Assembly (NCBI RefSeq): GCF_029168945.1
Contig: NC_083605.1
Coordinates: 36,593,280 to 36,657,279, forward strand
DNA: 64,000 nucleotides
Reading direction: 5' to 3'
Origin: Cannabis sativa
Lineage: Eukaryota; Streptophyta; Magnoliopsida; Rosales; Cannabaceae
Shown: positions 35,644 through 48,073 of the stretch, piece after piece
Layout of the letters: every line of letters starts with the position of its first letter
How positions within the stretch are numbered: the stretch's first letter is position 1
Position numbers and translations under genes: made by a program
The notes under the pieces: model-generated
Databases searched by the model: none
What the model saw: the letters and a program-made list of their open reading frames with translations, nothing else
What the model was told of the DNA's origin: nothing

Positions 35644-35793
35644 AGGTCACTACTACGAGAGGACCAAACAAATATTTATTATTAATAATAATAAATTATC
35701 AACTTTTTAACATATTGTGTGTTTTCACACTATATAAGTTTACTAGTCTAGGTTCATTTCATGTTTTAGAGGTTTCTCTGTTGTTGGTGAGAT

Positions 35794-36075
35794 CCAGGGC
35801 AGACTCACATTGTAGCGAGGAGAGCAGTTGCATCTTGAAAAAAAATTAGAAAAAAAATGTATATGTATATTAGTTAGTTACAATATACATTTATAATAAA
35901 AGATTATATGTAGATTTAATAGTAGGTTTAGTGTAATGGTTAGTTTAGATTATGTTATAGGTTAAAGGTTCAAATCCCACTAATAACATTTTTCTATTTA
36001 GTTTACTTTTGTCCCCTACTTTACAAAAAAAAAAAAAAAATTACGCCCCCTCACTTTAAATCCTGGGTCTACGAC
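35794..36075 (+). mobile_element. Short element with 9-bp target duplication and tRNA-like boxes
   Basis: Flanked by the direct repeat TGGTGAGAT (35785-35793 and 36076-36084). The left end begins CCAGGGCAGACTC and the right end contains TCCTGGGTCTACG, giving weak inverted CAGG/CCTG termini as in hAT-like MITEs. Inside are A-box-like TAGTGTAATGGTTAG and B-box-like GGTTCAAATCCC, as in tRNA-derived SINEs, and an A-run. Classification is therefore open between hAT-like and SINE. Confidence 0.6.
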
Positions 36076-36100
36076 TGGTGAGATGATAATTGTTATACAT

Positions 36101-36364
36101 TTAAGATACATTTGGTTAGAAGTAATGAAATAGAATTGAATAGAAATGAATTAAGTTTCGTTCCATTCTTTTATTTAGTTGTATTTTAATATATTAGAAT
36201 CATTTCAATGGAGTGACTTTTCTATTTTGAAATAAATGAAAAAACTATTCCAATAGAATATGAGAATGATTTAATATTTTTTTATCAATTCTTTTAATAC
36301 ATATTAAACTGTATTCCATTCTTATTGTTATATTTTTATTTCTCTCAACTAAATGTAACCTTAA
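36101..36364. mobile_element. MITE, uninterrupted D2 copy
   Basis: TTAAGATACATTTGGTT at the left and AACTAAATGTAACCTTAA at the right. It is the empty-site counterpart of the interrupted D1 copy. Confidence 0.75.
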
Positions 36365-37014
36365 TTATATATTTAAGAGTTTTTTTAAAATAAATAAATA
36401 AAACTCAATAAATGAGAGAATATAACTCTAGGAGATATTTATAATGATTTGTATAGTTCGGGAGGGATTTTTGTAAAAAAAAAAAAATGAGAATTAAAAA
36501 AAAAATTTACAAGAGTCATAGTTTAAGTGGTAAAAGTTCTATTTATTCATGAAAAAATAAATAAAAATTAAGGTCAGCATTTTCAAAATTTAGTTTGACT
36601 AAAATTATAATTAGAAGATTGTTTTTTTAACTTTTTTTTAATAATTAGAGGGTATATTTAAGTATTTATAAGAAGAGAGAGTCAAAAATGAGGTTTAGTT
36701 AGTTAAATTATATGGACCAAAATTGGATTACCCTACATTTTATTGAAAAATATATATGCACTACCAATATTAACTTTACTATTAAAAAAAATTAATTAAA
36801 TACATACAAACGGTCCAAATTAAAAAAACTTAATTACCTATATAAATTTAATATGCATATTACCTATATAAATTTAATATGCATAATTTTTTATTTAAAT
36901 ATGCGTAATTAATTATGCATATTTTTCATTTTTTATTTGTAATTTAATTTATTTTCAAATATACGTTAATATAAAAATCTAACCACATTTACTTTTTGTT
37001 AAAAAAAAAAAACA
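36365..37014. other. AT-rich D2 spacer
   Basis: Matches D1 26500-27041 from about 36484. It contains a short direct repeat (TATTACCTATATAAATTTAA region, about 36833 and 36866). No gene is seen. Confidence 0.45.
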
Positions 37015-37880
37015 AAGCTCTGGAGACAACAATCAAGCCTCTATTTTGCCTCCATTAACGCCGTGTTCTGAGCTGCCCCAGTCGAGCCTCCGTCGCAAGC
37101 ATCCCAAAGCTGCCGAAGCTTAGCCCTCCGACCCGTTCCCAAACACTTGGAGGTTCTCTCAAAATTGTTTAGTGATATTTTGCTATTTTACCTCAGATCA
37201 TTCCATTAACAACTTTTGTTATGGTTCTCCTTGGAAATAGACTATGGGGGATATTCATAGCATTAATTTTGGAATGATATATCCTTAACTTATCTCTCCC
37301 TCTTCTTGTGTTTTTGGATGGAATATGGAGAGACTTGGATTTAGAAACATGTCTGTTTTCATTAGTAGAGCGACTTGAAATTGGTGGTCTCACCTCATCA
37401 CTTTTCCCACATGTTTTTTTGTTCTTACTGTTAAGACTGCAGGATGTTACTTTGAGATAGTAATTTTGTTTTAATTGAATGATTACTTGCGTCTAAGATT
37501 GGGAGCTATTCTGATTTTCAACAGGGGAATGTTATGGAGGCTTTCTTGTGCAATTCAATGAGTTGAGCCCTTCAGAAGCTGAAGCTCTCATGCACCTATT
37601 TTTACTCATGCATGTGGCTATACTAATATCAGTTTTTTTACTGATTGTTTATCAATTGTGCAGGGATTAAGGAGAGGGGCACTCGTAGAATGAGAAGTGA
37701 TTTCTTTTTTTTTTTTAAGTCAACTGCTTAGACCATGTTAGGAGGATGGTTGATTGGCCAATGTGTGATAAAGCAGAGATTGTAATTAGTCTCGGGATTG
37801 CTGAGAAAATCTAATGAGCTCCAAGATGAAGTGTTTCATCACCATGGAAAAAAACTTGCAAATAGGGGAATGATTTGTTA
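37015..37880 (+). other. Exon-like islands, D2 copy
   Basis: Counterpart of 27042-27890: a GC-richer leader-like island (37015-37155) and a downstream region with TTGTGCAG and TTAGGAGGATGGTTGAT. The second acceptor-like AG is mutated to AA. No protein is recognised. Confidence 0.3.
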
Positions 37881-38320
37881 GAAAAATTGGGGAAGGAATT
37901 TGTACATCCAAACTGGCATAGTTGAATGGAAAAATATTGGGAAATTATTGTATTAGTATGGTGGGTAAAATATTAAAGTATTGACTATTGAATGAAAATA
38001 AAATTTGGTATTCTATCTTTGGCTATTACATGCTTCAGTTTCAGGAGCCCGACATATGTACTCAGAATCACTCTCGTATTATAAATCATGCCGATGGTGC
38101 ATTCAAGACATTACAGTGCTGTGCATAAATAAGCAAACCTGGCCTTGAAGTTGGAAGAAGATGCTACAAATTTAGTTAAGAAAAAATACAACACAGTACA
38201 TTGTGGAAAACTGCAACTAAGAAGGAAGAAATAAAGAAACAATATCCTTTCTTACCCGCTCCATAAGATTACGAACGACTAATTAAGGCTAGGGGAGGCG
38301 GTAAACCATGAGCTGAAATT

Positions 38321-38745
38321 TGCGTTCCAAAAAGCCCAGCTCTAGTTCCTGTTGCTACACTACTACTTCCACATTGGGATGAAAGAGATGAATTCAAAGT
38401 TGGTTACACATTTAAATGATTCTCACTGGTTTTGCATGGACTTAAATCACACATCAGAAAACATTATAGGCCACTAAAACTCTAAAGTAGCCATTCGATA
38501 CTCCTAGACATTGTCTATTTCTCGAAGAAAAAAGTATACCATTACAGTACTTAATGAACATGCTAAGGATATAGTGTATGGAGGATAAACCCCTCTCCTA
38601 CTAAAGAATGGTGTGTCAATATGACTAAAAATTTTAGCTAGCAATGACAACTCAGTAACCCCATAAGTTGAGACAAAATCGAAAATCAAATAAGTTAACA
38701 CAATGACAAGAATCAATATCTTCCGACTACTTTAACCCCATAAGA
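38321..38745. other. D2-specific segment
   Basis: Absent from D1, where the flanks join directly. A short minus-strand frame (38504-38716) has no recognisable feature. Confidence 0.4.
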
Positions 38746-38809
38746 TAATTTATTACAACTTTATGTTTTATTATTCCCAAATTTCATAGTGTACCAAGAG
38801 AAAAACCAC

Positions 38810-39255
38810 AAAGTTATACCAAAATATCAACTGAAACTGCCAATCCTATTCTTTCAATCTCAATATTGCAAGTGCGTGTAGCTGTTTCTACATATAGCCA
38901 CAGCAGAAATCTCTATTCCTAATATCGATCTCACAAATATATTCGAATTGGGCAAAGATTGTTCATGTATTAAATTCAGCCATGGAAATACCTGCAATTG
39001 ACGATCAACCCGATCAGTACTCATGTTATGGCCACGAGTATTAAAACTCAAAGATGAAAAGAAGGGCACAAAAAATGCGTCAGCCATTTCAGATCCAGTA
39101 CTCAACGCTATGTTGCCTCTTCAAACCAAACGGGAGTTCACAGGCCACGGCGGCCATGATGTTGAGGTCGATCGAGTGAGGCCAAAAGGTTAACATTCTT
39201 TTGCTCTAGCCCAAGTCGCAGAAGGCACCCAAGTTCCAGAGGAAGGAGAATACTA
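38810..39255 (-). other. Conserved block, D2 copy
   Basis: Counterpart of 29187-29645 and 52262-52660, with near-identical sequence including the GCC-rich ATG context near 39150. Confidence 0.35.
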
Positions 39256-39560
39256 ATTCAACAAGAAAAATTAAAATAAAGATATATTTATGAAAATAAA
39301 GGGTTTTCTTTTTTTTTTTTCAAACGAAAAAATAAGGTTGGAAAAGTTTGGTAATTTCCCTAAATGTTTTTAGCCATCAGATTTATTATATAAATAAATA
39401 ATATCTTTTTTTTTTTTTATCAAATGTATCTAGATTATAATATAGAATTGGAATAATCATATTCCTAATGAAATTAGAATTAATATTGCCCTATATATGT
39501 ACCAGCTATCTAATTAAGAAATTTATATTAAGAGATAACACACACCTACTCATAGTAAAT

Positions 39561-40265
39561 ATGGATAATCAACCATTCTCCCAAGTTTTTATTTACCCAA
39601 GATTTAATAGAAGTTTTGAAGAAAATGATCCACCATCATCACCATTAATGAGGGTGGAGTTGAAAGTGATCCAAATGTACTATTCAGATACCGATCATAG
39701 CGACACCTTCATCTCATACAACTCCACTCACCAATTCCAATACCAAATTGATCACCTATTCCAAGAGACCTCACCATCCATCAACACACTCATTACCTCC
39801 ATGTTTTCAGGCGAACTGATCCCCTTCCCCTTGGTTAACATGTACTAGAGCAACCCCAACCTTCCTAACATGTCCCAGTTAAAGATGGCGGTAAGCTTCC
39901 ACAGAATGGTCAACATGGTCTCGTTGCCCCTCACCCTCGTCGGTACTCTCCTTCACGTACACCGCCCTCGTCACCGTCGTCATGTCTCTATCACCTTGAC
40001 TCTGGATAACAGGATAATGATCCCTAACAAGGTTTTGCTTGATCTACGTATCGCTCAGGCATGGGAAAAAGTACTTAATCGTTTAACGCCTGTTACCGCC
40101 TCTCTCCCCGCTCAGGCTGATCCTGAAGTACATCACCCACCATCTTCGTCGACAAGTGTTGATAATGATGATCAAATGTTGAATCATGTTGACCCGAAGG
40201 AGGATGAGCATGATGATGAGGATTGGTTCGATCATGAATCACCTAGGCTATATGTGGTAGTATGA
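39561..40265 (+). pseudogene. Small-protein family copy 3, with premature stop
   Basis: The same 705-nt reading frame as copies 2 and 4, starting MDNQPFSQVFIYPRFNRSF. Codon 96 is TAG (39846-39848) where the other three plus-strand copies have TGG (Trp after NMY), so the product would be cut to 95 residues. The frame is otherwise intact, including the tail. It has the TATA-like CTATATATG at 39491-39499. It shares MLNHVD and PNKVLL with copy 4, so D2 and D3 are closest. The single nonsense change suggests recent inactivation. Confidence 0.8.
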
Positions 40266-40725
40266 ATACATGGAACGATCAAGATTTAGTGTAGTACAAC
40301 ACTTAGGGTAATTACTATAGAAACTTATTTTACATCTTATTTAGTATATTAATTAGTAACTTAAAATGTGTTATTAAAATTTAAGACTTTAAACACAATG
40401 AATAAATGGCTCATTCCCTTCGGTACTTTAATTTTTGAATTTTTTATTTACCTATCACTAACTACTCAACCCGACTCAAATCTTATTTTCTTTAAATATC
40501 TATGTAACTACATTCTATACATGTTCATTTTTTTTTATACAGGCTTTCGGTTTCGGTTTTAAATTAATTATTTATTTAATTAAAATAATAGAATAATTAA
40601 TTTTGATCAATAGCTAAGATTTATCAATCTTACTCAAAATCTAATTCAAGTCAATTTTAAATTCTTATTACAACCATGTAATTAAATAAAATATTATTAT
40701 TGATTAATTATATAACATTAATATA

Positions 40726-41054
40726 GAGTACATAGCGGTATAAATACACAATTTTAAGCTTACAAGTAGCATAAACTCAATGTTTATTTTTAGTAGCATA
40801 GATATCCAATTTTTCTAAAATGTTAATTTTCTTCTAGTTTCGTCAGTACAAATTCTGTTTTGAATTTATTAAAAAAATATTAGAATTCAGGTCTTATATG
40901 TGCCATATTTAATATAATAACAGAGTTAGTACTAACACAATTAGAGAAAAATTATAGTTTTACAAACATTAGGTACTTATACCGCTAAAAATAAATATAG
41001 AGTTTATGCTGCTTACAAACTCAAAGTTTTTAGTACTTATGCCCCTATTTACCC
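40726..41054. repeat. Long-TIR repeat, D2 copy
   Basis: Shortened relative to the copies at 2099 and 33619: about 45 bp of the middle is deleted after the AAAAAAATATT stretch. The same internal deletion is found in D3 (54501-54831). Confidence 0.65.
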
Positions 41055-41120
41055 TATATATTATAAAAATATTTGTGAGATAAATATCTTATATTTTCTT
41101 ATACGTACACTTATATTATA

Positions 41121-41148
41121 CTAGGCGAAAGTTACGTGCATTGCACGT
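41121..41148 (-). repeat. Helitron-like 3' terminus, D2 copy
   Basis: CTAG at 41121-41124 and hairpin ACGTGCATTGCACGT at 41134-41148, read on the minus strand. Confidence 0.5.
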
Positions 41149-41297
41149 ATGCTTAGTCATATATATTAAATTTTATTTAGCAAGTGATAAAATATGCATA
41201 TTTCTTCAATTTTTATTTTACATTCAAATAGTCATTCTAATATGCTTAGAAATATTTCAACAGTAAAAAAAATCAATTAATTTAGTATGTCTGCGCT

Positions 41298-42484
41298 TGT
41301 TGAATTAAACCACATATTACCTGTACACTGTAAAAACAGAATTATTACACAGAGATTTACAAGGCAGTAAAATAATCCCAAGGTGGCCTTTGGCCTCTAT
41401 TAACCTAGACAAAAGCAGTTAAGTTAGTTACAAAGTTGATTAATACTTTGTAACTAACTCTCCTCTCTTTGTGCTATAATACAACATATATAAAAACCAG
41501 GATGAACAACAATTAAGTAAGAGGCAGAGAAACAAAAACTCAGAGCAGTACTACAGAAACAGAAATAGAAAATCAGAGGCATAACAATATACAACAAAAT
41601 CAGATCCTTTTCACAGAGAAGAAACAAACTGTTTTTTGGGAGAGTTTTTTGAAGGAGGCTTACAATGGAGTAAGCTTTGGAACCCAAGGTGTGGTTCGGA
41701 TATCCAAGATCTCAGGAAGATTGTCCATGCAATAAACAAGAAATACACAACAGTTAGTACAAAATCTGAGAGAAACAAAGAGAATAGAGAGGAAGAAAAT
41801 ACTGTAAACATATTCGGATTACCAAACAATACCTGTGTGTTTTGGAATCCCACCTTTTGTAATCATCTGATCATTGAAGATCCATAGTGAACGAGACGAG
41901 CTCGAAGAGGACGTAGCCAGCACGATTTTGGGGAACCTCTATAAAACTCGATGTTATTTCTTCCTTTTCTTTTCTGCACTTTAATAGTTGTGTTTTATTT
42001 AATTTCTGCTTGGGATTTTTTGGGTATTTTGTTGGTCTTCTTCGTGTTCTTCAGAGACAAACCATGAAGAACAAGGCTCGGTTTTAAGGGGGTTGTTCGA
42101 ACTGGGAAGAGGGTTATTTCTGGGTTTAATTTTTGGTTTTTCTGGGCTGTTATTGGTGCTGCTGTCTTCGTGTTCTTCAGAGAAGAACATCAAAGACGAA
42201 GGCAGCTCTAGGGTTTCTCTGCTAGGGTTTTCAAAGTGGAGGTTGGGCTGTGTGTGTTTGAGTGTTTGAATGCTAAAAAAAGAATATATATGTCTAATGC
42301 AATTTATGGTTTCTAAATAATATAGAAACGACTTGTAGTACATGAAATAGGGGCTGTCGTTTGTGGGGTTTAAAATCAAGGGTCAAAGTTGTGCTTGGAC
42401 TAAGGATTAAAGGTCAGGTTTGACCTTGTATTTGATTTGTTTCTTTTGTTGTGGTGTAGGTTAATTTAGGAATAAATTCCTACA
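41298..42484 (+). repeat. 5' LTR of E1
   Basis: 1187 bp, from TGTTGAATTAAACC to AATTCCTACA. It is visibly closer to the 5' LTR of E2 than to its own 3' LTR: E1-5' and E2-5' share GGTTCGGATATCC, AAGATCTCAGG and TTGTCCATGCAATAAA, where the 3' LTR has TTCAGAT, AGACCTC and TTGCTCATGCAACAAA. Confidence 0.9.
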
Positions 42485-42485
42485 G

Positions 42486-42497
42486 TGGTATCAACAA
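42486..42497 (+). other. Primer binding site of E1
   Basis: TGGTATCAACAA begins 2 nt after the LTR and resembles the complement of the plant initiator tRNA-Met 3' end (TGGTATCA). Confidence 0.75.
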
Positions 42498-42692
42498 GGC
42501 ACAATCTGCATCAAAGATTAATCAAGAAAGCATAAAGAAAGCATAAAGTAATCATTAAGAAAGCATCAAGAAACACATTCATACCAGCAAGAATTCAAAT
42601 ACACAAAACCAGATTACAAAGAACAACAACAGGATTATACTAAACTCATTATCTATATAATTTCTTTGAAATAACTTTATACGTATACAATT

Positions 42693-43559
42693 ATGAGTTC
42701 CATGAAGGTTGATATAGATAAGTTTGATGATTCAGGTGATTATCGTATTTGGAGGAAGAAGATTAGGGCTCTATTGGCTCAACACAAACTGTTGAAGGTT
42801 CTTAAAGATCCTGTGGAATGGTCAGCTGATACAACCAAAGATCAGTAAGAAGAGTTGCTGGAAACAGCAACCGGATTGATCATTTTCAACCTCTCTGATG
42901 CTATAATCAGATTGGTTGACAAGGAAGATACACCCACTAAGATTTGGAACAAGTTGGAAGAACAATTTCAGAAGAAATCATTGATCAACAAGATTTACTT
43001 GAAGGAGAGAATCTTTAGTTTTAAAATGAGTCCATCTAAATCTTTAGAACAAAACTTGGATGAGTTTTTGAGATTGCACATTGAGTTAGCAAACTCGGGG
43101 GAAAATGAGGCCTTAAGTGATGAGAATCAAGAAATTATCATTCTCAATTCACTACTGGAATCCTACAGGGAGGTTAAGACAGTCATTAAGTATGGGAGAA
43201 CTGAGATCACTCTTGAAGAAGTAATCTCAGCTTTGAAATCAAAATATTTGGAATTGAAAGTTGAAAGACCGGGGCATACTAATGGGGATGTTAACATAAT
43301 TAGGGGAAGGCCTGGACAAAAGAAATCATGGCAAAACAGGGGTAGAAGCACTAGTAGGGGTTCACATAAGGGCATCAATCATCATCACAAAGGGAGGTCA
43401 AATTCTAAGGGTCCTAAAGATCCTAATGGGTGCTATCATTGTGGAAAGTTAGGGAATTTCAAGAGAGAATGCTTCTTTTACAAGAGAAGCAATGGGAAAC
43501 AAAATTCAGATCATCAAGAGGAATCAAACAAGCAAAATAAGACTAAGAATGACTATTAA
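42693..43559 (+). pseudogene. gag of E1 (broken)
   Basis: The frame begins MSSMKVDIDKFDDSGDYRIW, the usual copia gag opening, and ends after the nucleocapsid region. An in-frame TAA lies at 42846-42848 and another at 43557-43559, just before the protease. The zinc knuckle reads CYHCGKLGNFKREC, with Asn where the CX2CX4HX4C pattern needs His. The first stop and the His-to-Asn change are also in E2, so they predate the duplication. Gag normally packages the RNA in virus-like particles; this copy cannot encode a full product. Confidence 0.85.
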
Positions 43560-44735
43560 AATGCAAACCTAAGTGATGGTTATGATAGTGGAGATGTCTA
43601 TGTGGCTGCATCATCTTTTAAAGATGATTGGATTATTGATTCGGGTTGTACATTTCACATGACTAAGAATAAGTCTTATTTTTTTGATTACAAAGAATCT
43701 AAAGGGGGCAAAGTAATTATTGGGAATGACCAAACATGCAACATTGAAGGTTCAGGTTCTATTAACTTTAAAATGTTTGATGGCATTATTAGAACTTTAA
43801 CTAATGTTAGATTTCTATTAGTGTACTTGATGATCTTGGTGTTGTTAGCAAAATTGAGGTAGGTACAATCAAATTGGCCAAGGGGTCTATGACTATCATC
43901 AAAGGACACAAAAATGTTGGTCTATACTACTTGCAAGGAAGCCACATAGCTTGCTGCCACAACACCAAGGAGCATGTTACAGAAGACACTAAGGTTGTCC
44001 TATGGCATAGAAGGTTGGGATACATTAGTGAAAGAGGGCTACAACTCATGAGTGAACAAAAGCTACTTGGTAAGGATAAGGTAACCAAGGTAGATTTTTG
44101 AGAATTTTGTGTACTAAGAAAGCATCATAGACTTAAATTTCAAACTGACACACACAAATCACAAGGTATCTTAGATTATGTTCATTCAGATTTGTGGGGT
44201 CCTGAGAAAACCCTAACTTTTGGGGGTAGTGCCTATTTCTTATCTATTGTTGATGATTATTCTAGGAAGGTTTGTGTTTATCTGTAAAAGCATAACAATG
44301 AGGCTTTTCAAAAATTTGTACATTGGAAATTACTTGTTGAAAACCTTACTAACGGGAAATTTAAAACCCTAAGGACAAATAATGGCCTAGAATTTTGTAA
44401 TGATGAGTTTACAGGTTACTGTCAAGACAATGGAATCCAAAGGCACAGGACAGTGAGGAAAACCCCTCAGCAAAATGGTGTTGTTGAGAGAATGAACAGA
44501 ACCATATTGAACAAAGCAAGGTGCATGCTTTTCAATGTCGGGCTCGCAAATGGATTTTGGGGAGAAGCAGTTGTAACTACTACATACCTAATCAATAGAA
44601 GTCCCTCTAGTGCAATTGAAGGTAAAACCCCTAAAGAAAGGTGGACTGGTAAACCACCTGACCTGTCTAATTTGAAAGTTTACGGGATGTGCAGCTTATG
44701 CACATCAAAGAGTAGGCAAGTTAGAGCCTAGGACT
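43560..44735 (+). pseudogene. Protease-integrase region of E1 (broken)
   Basis: The aspartic protease motif WIIDSGCTFHMT is near 43629-43664. A frameshift follows near 43815, then the GAG_pre-integrase segment (VLWHRRLGY) at 43874-44101, a stop at 44099-44101, and the integrase core. In the DDE triad the middle position reads RTNNGLEF, where copia elements have RTDNG, so a catalytic Asp is Asn; the final Glu is kept in PQQNGVVERMN. Further stops and a frameshift near 44690 end the frame. The integrase would insert cDNA into the genome; this one is inactive. Confidence 0.8.
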
Positions 44736-45244
44736 CTAAAATGTGTGTTTCTGGGTTACCCCGAGGGTGTAAAGGGCTATAGATTGTGGGTAAAAGGGAA
44801 AGGAGGTTTCAAAACTCTCATTAGTAGAGATGTGATTTTTCAAAAAAATGATTTTCCTTGTAAAAATACTAATGAGCTTGATGCAGGTTCCACAGAAACT
44901 AACCCTGCAGGTACATCTATTGGAGTCACTCAAACCGGCCCAACAGAAGTGGAGCCGAATCCAGATCAGGTGGAACCAATTCAAATGGAACCTCAAGAAG
45001 CACCAAATTAGGTGGAACAAATTCAGCTGGAACGTGAAGTTCAAGATGAAGAAGACAGGAATTAGGAAGACCTTACAGAATATTAGCTTACAAGAGATAG
45101 AGCTAGAAGAGTTCCTAAACCTAACCAGAAGTACAGTATCAATGTGTGGGATGAGAGTATTGCCTATGCCTATATGTGCAAACTTAAAGCTGAGATCTAT
45201 GAGCCTCAATCTTATGAAGAAGCACTTAAAGACAAAAATTACAA

Positions 45245-46166
45245 GGCTTGGGTGAAAGCAATGAAGGAGGAAATGTACTCTCATAAAGAATAAGACTTGG
45301 AGAGTTGTACTTAGACCCGATGGCAAGAGTGTGGTATCTTGCAAATGGCTTTTCAAAGTCAAGGAAGGGAGGACCGAGGATGAACCGGTAAGGTTCAAAG
45401 CGAGATTGGTGGCAAATGGGTTCACACAGAAAGAAGGGGTAGACTTTACATAAATATTCTCAACAGTGGTGAAATATAAGACTATAAGGTTGATGCTCTC
45501 ACTAGCTACTCAGTTTGACATGGAGATTGACCAAATGGATTTGACCACAACTTTTCTACATGGGGACCTAGAAGAAGACATTTATATGGAGCAGCCAAAG
45601 GGGTTTGTGGCTAAATGCAAGGAAGACCATGTTTGCAAGCTTGACAAGTCTCTATATGGATTGAAGCAATCCCCGAGACAATGGAACAAACGGTTTGACA
45701 CTTTTATGACCAAACAGGGGTTCAATAGAAGTTATTATGACCACTATTTGTACTTTAAAGGTTCGGAAATTGCTAAAGTCATTTACTTGCTACTTTATGT
45801 GGATGATATGCTAATAATTAGCAAGGAGAGGTCAAATGTCAACAAGGTCAAGGATTTGCTCAAGTCGGAATTTGAAATGAAGGACATAGGTGTGGCTACT
45901 AAGATTTTGGGGATCAACATTCTAAGGGACAGACGCAAAGGGAAACTCATGCTACATCAAGAAGACTATATCAACAAGATCATAGAAAAGTTTTCTATGA
46001 AAGATTCAAAGGCTGTTTCACTGCCGATTACCAACCAATACCTTATGTCTAAATCTATGTGCCCGAAGACCAAGTTAGAGCAAGAAGAGATGGCTAATGT
46101 TCCCTACTCTAATGCAGTAGTGTCCATAATGTACTTGATGGTTAGTACTAGACCTGACCTTACTTA
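45245..46166 (+). pseudogene. Reverse transcriptase of E1 (broken, interrupted)
   Basis: RVT_2 blocks: CKWLFKVK, RLVANGF, FLHGDLEEDIYMEQPKGF, KLDKSLYGLKQSPRQWN and the catalytic LLLYVDDMLII. The clean frame runs from 45466; upstream parts have stops and shifts. The coding sequence is cut at RPDLTY by the solo LTR and resumes at 48074. Confidence 0.85.
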
Positions 46167-48073
46167 TGTTGGAAATTATTTTACCAGGATCTTAGATCTA
46201 CTCACAAGTATGTTGATTAACACCCTAAATATGAACTTCTAAAACGATTATAAAATAAACACATATAAAGTATGAGAAACCTTACATTGGGTGCAGCGGA
46301 ATATTATGTCTCCTTCCGTTCAGATCTCTAACCCTTGTATCCTTTCTGTCGTAGAGTATTATCAAGATCTGAACCTGGATCTCTTTCTCTCCTTTCTTTA
46401 GTGCTGAAACTCCTTCTTGTTGAATGTCTTTCTTCACGATCTTCCTCACTATGATTGAGGTATCACTTGCTGTGTGTGGGCACTACTCTAACACTAAGAG
46501 GTTCGAAATTATTCAAGGAAGAAGAAGAGTATGAAGGTGGCGGCTAGGGTTTAGAAAGAGAAGGCTCAGGTTTTTCTCTGAAGGAAACCAGAAGTAAAAG
46601 TGTTAATTTCCTGAAGCCTTCACTATCTATTTATAGCATTCCACATAGGGTTAGGTTTGAATTATTTGGCATTAAAAAAATAAAAATATCAGATGATAAA
46701 GCCTATAAAAGTGGCCGGCCATGGCTATGTGGATTTGGGCCTCACTTTTTGCAATTTTGCAGTTTTATCATTTCTGCATCTCATTTTCTCAAAAATGCCA
46801 ATTTTCAATTTCAACCATTTAAATGCCAATTCTAACTATTTAATTACTATAAATAATTATTAAATAATATTGTCATTTATCATATTTATTAATTGAACCA
46901 TACAAAGTATCATAATTAATAAATATGCCTGAAAAACTCTTTCTTTACAATTTCGCCCTTACTTAGTGAAAAATTCACAAATAGACATAGTCTAATTTGA
47001 GAATTATAATTGATTAATCAAAACCAATTAAATGAGTCTTACAAGTAATATTATCTCAACTAGTGGGGGGACAATGGGTCTATATAACCGAGCTTCCAAT
47101 AAGCAGATCAAGAATTTATAACCTAAATTCACTGACTTATTAATTCTTCGTTGAATCCACGCATAGAACTTAGAATTGCACTCTCAGTATATAGAACGCT
47201 CTATATGTTCCACCATATAGACACGTCATTAGTTATCCATTGTTATAATCCTAATTTGATCAATGATCCTCTATATGAATGATCTACACTGTAAAGGGAT
47301 TAGATTACCGTAACACCCTACAATGTATTTTATCCTTAAAACACTTAACCCCGTATAAATGATATTTCAGCTATGTGAAATGAGTACTCCACCATTTATT
47401 TTCGTTTGGTCAAGCTCGAAGGAGATCATCCTTTACTTATTATTCGCCAGATAGAAGCTGTAGATTCCATATTTATGTTAGCGCTCCCACTCAATTGCAC
47501 TACCGTGCTCCCAAAATGTACGTATCACCCTGACCCAAAAGTAGGCTTAACTAACAAATCAAAGAACACGAATAACACTCTTGAGATTGAGCCTAATCAT
47601 TTCAGGATTTAGATCATTTGATCTAGGATCAACTAGGCGATATTGACTTGAATAGATATAACGGTAAGTTTAATAAATCTATGTCAAAGTTCAATATCGG
47701 TCCCTTCTGATGCATACTCCATGCACCCAACCTGAGCTTTACTTTAACCAATGCTCTGGAAAGAACATAACATTTCTCCAAATGCAAGTAAACTCTGTTG
47801 TAGATTATCATATCAGTAAAACCCTGTGTCTGATAAATCTAGGAATCTTTATTCACATAGTCATGTTTACTTTCCAATGTGTTGACAACACAATAAACAG
47901 GATCAAGTATGTGAAAAGGGTTTCAGATGAATTTATAAATCAAATAGACAAGCAATTGATAAGATGAACCAAAACATACACAAATGAATGAAAAATACTT
48001 CTGTTTCTTTATTGATGTTGAATAAAATGGATTACATTGAAATGGAGTTTTATTTAGGGCATAAAACCCAACA
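46167..48073 (-). mobile_element. Solo LTR of copia family B nested in E1
   Basis: 1907 bp with TGTTGG...CCAACA ends, flanked by a perfect 5-bp repeat ACTTA (46162-46166 and 48074-48078). It matches the LTR at 59816-61710, which belongs to a minus-strand element, so this copy is in minus orientation. No internal region remains, which fits LTR-LTR recombination. Removing it joins RT to RNase H of E1 cleanly. Confidence 0.92.

Noticed and set aside
41454..42379. Open frames of 77-126 codons on both strands inside the E1 LTR, repeated at 48916-49855 and 55232-56157
   Set aside because: They lie in LTRs, occur on both strands, and their conservation is explained by LTR copying.
46700..46730. GTGGCCGGCCATGG as a possible gene promoter element
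   Set aside because: It recurs in all family-B LTRs (also near 58960 and 60342), so it is part of the LTR.
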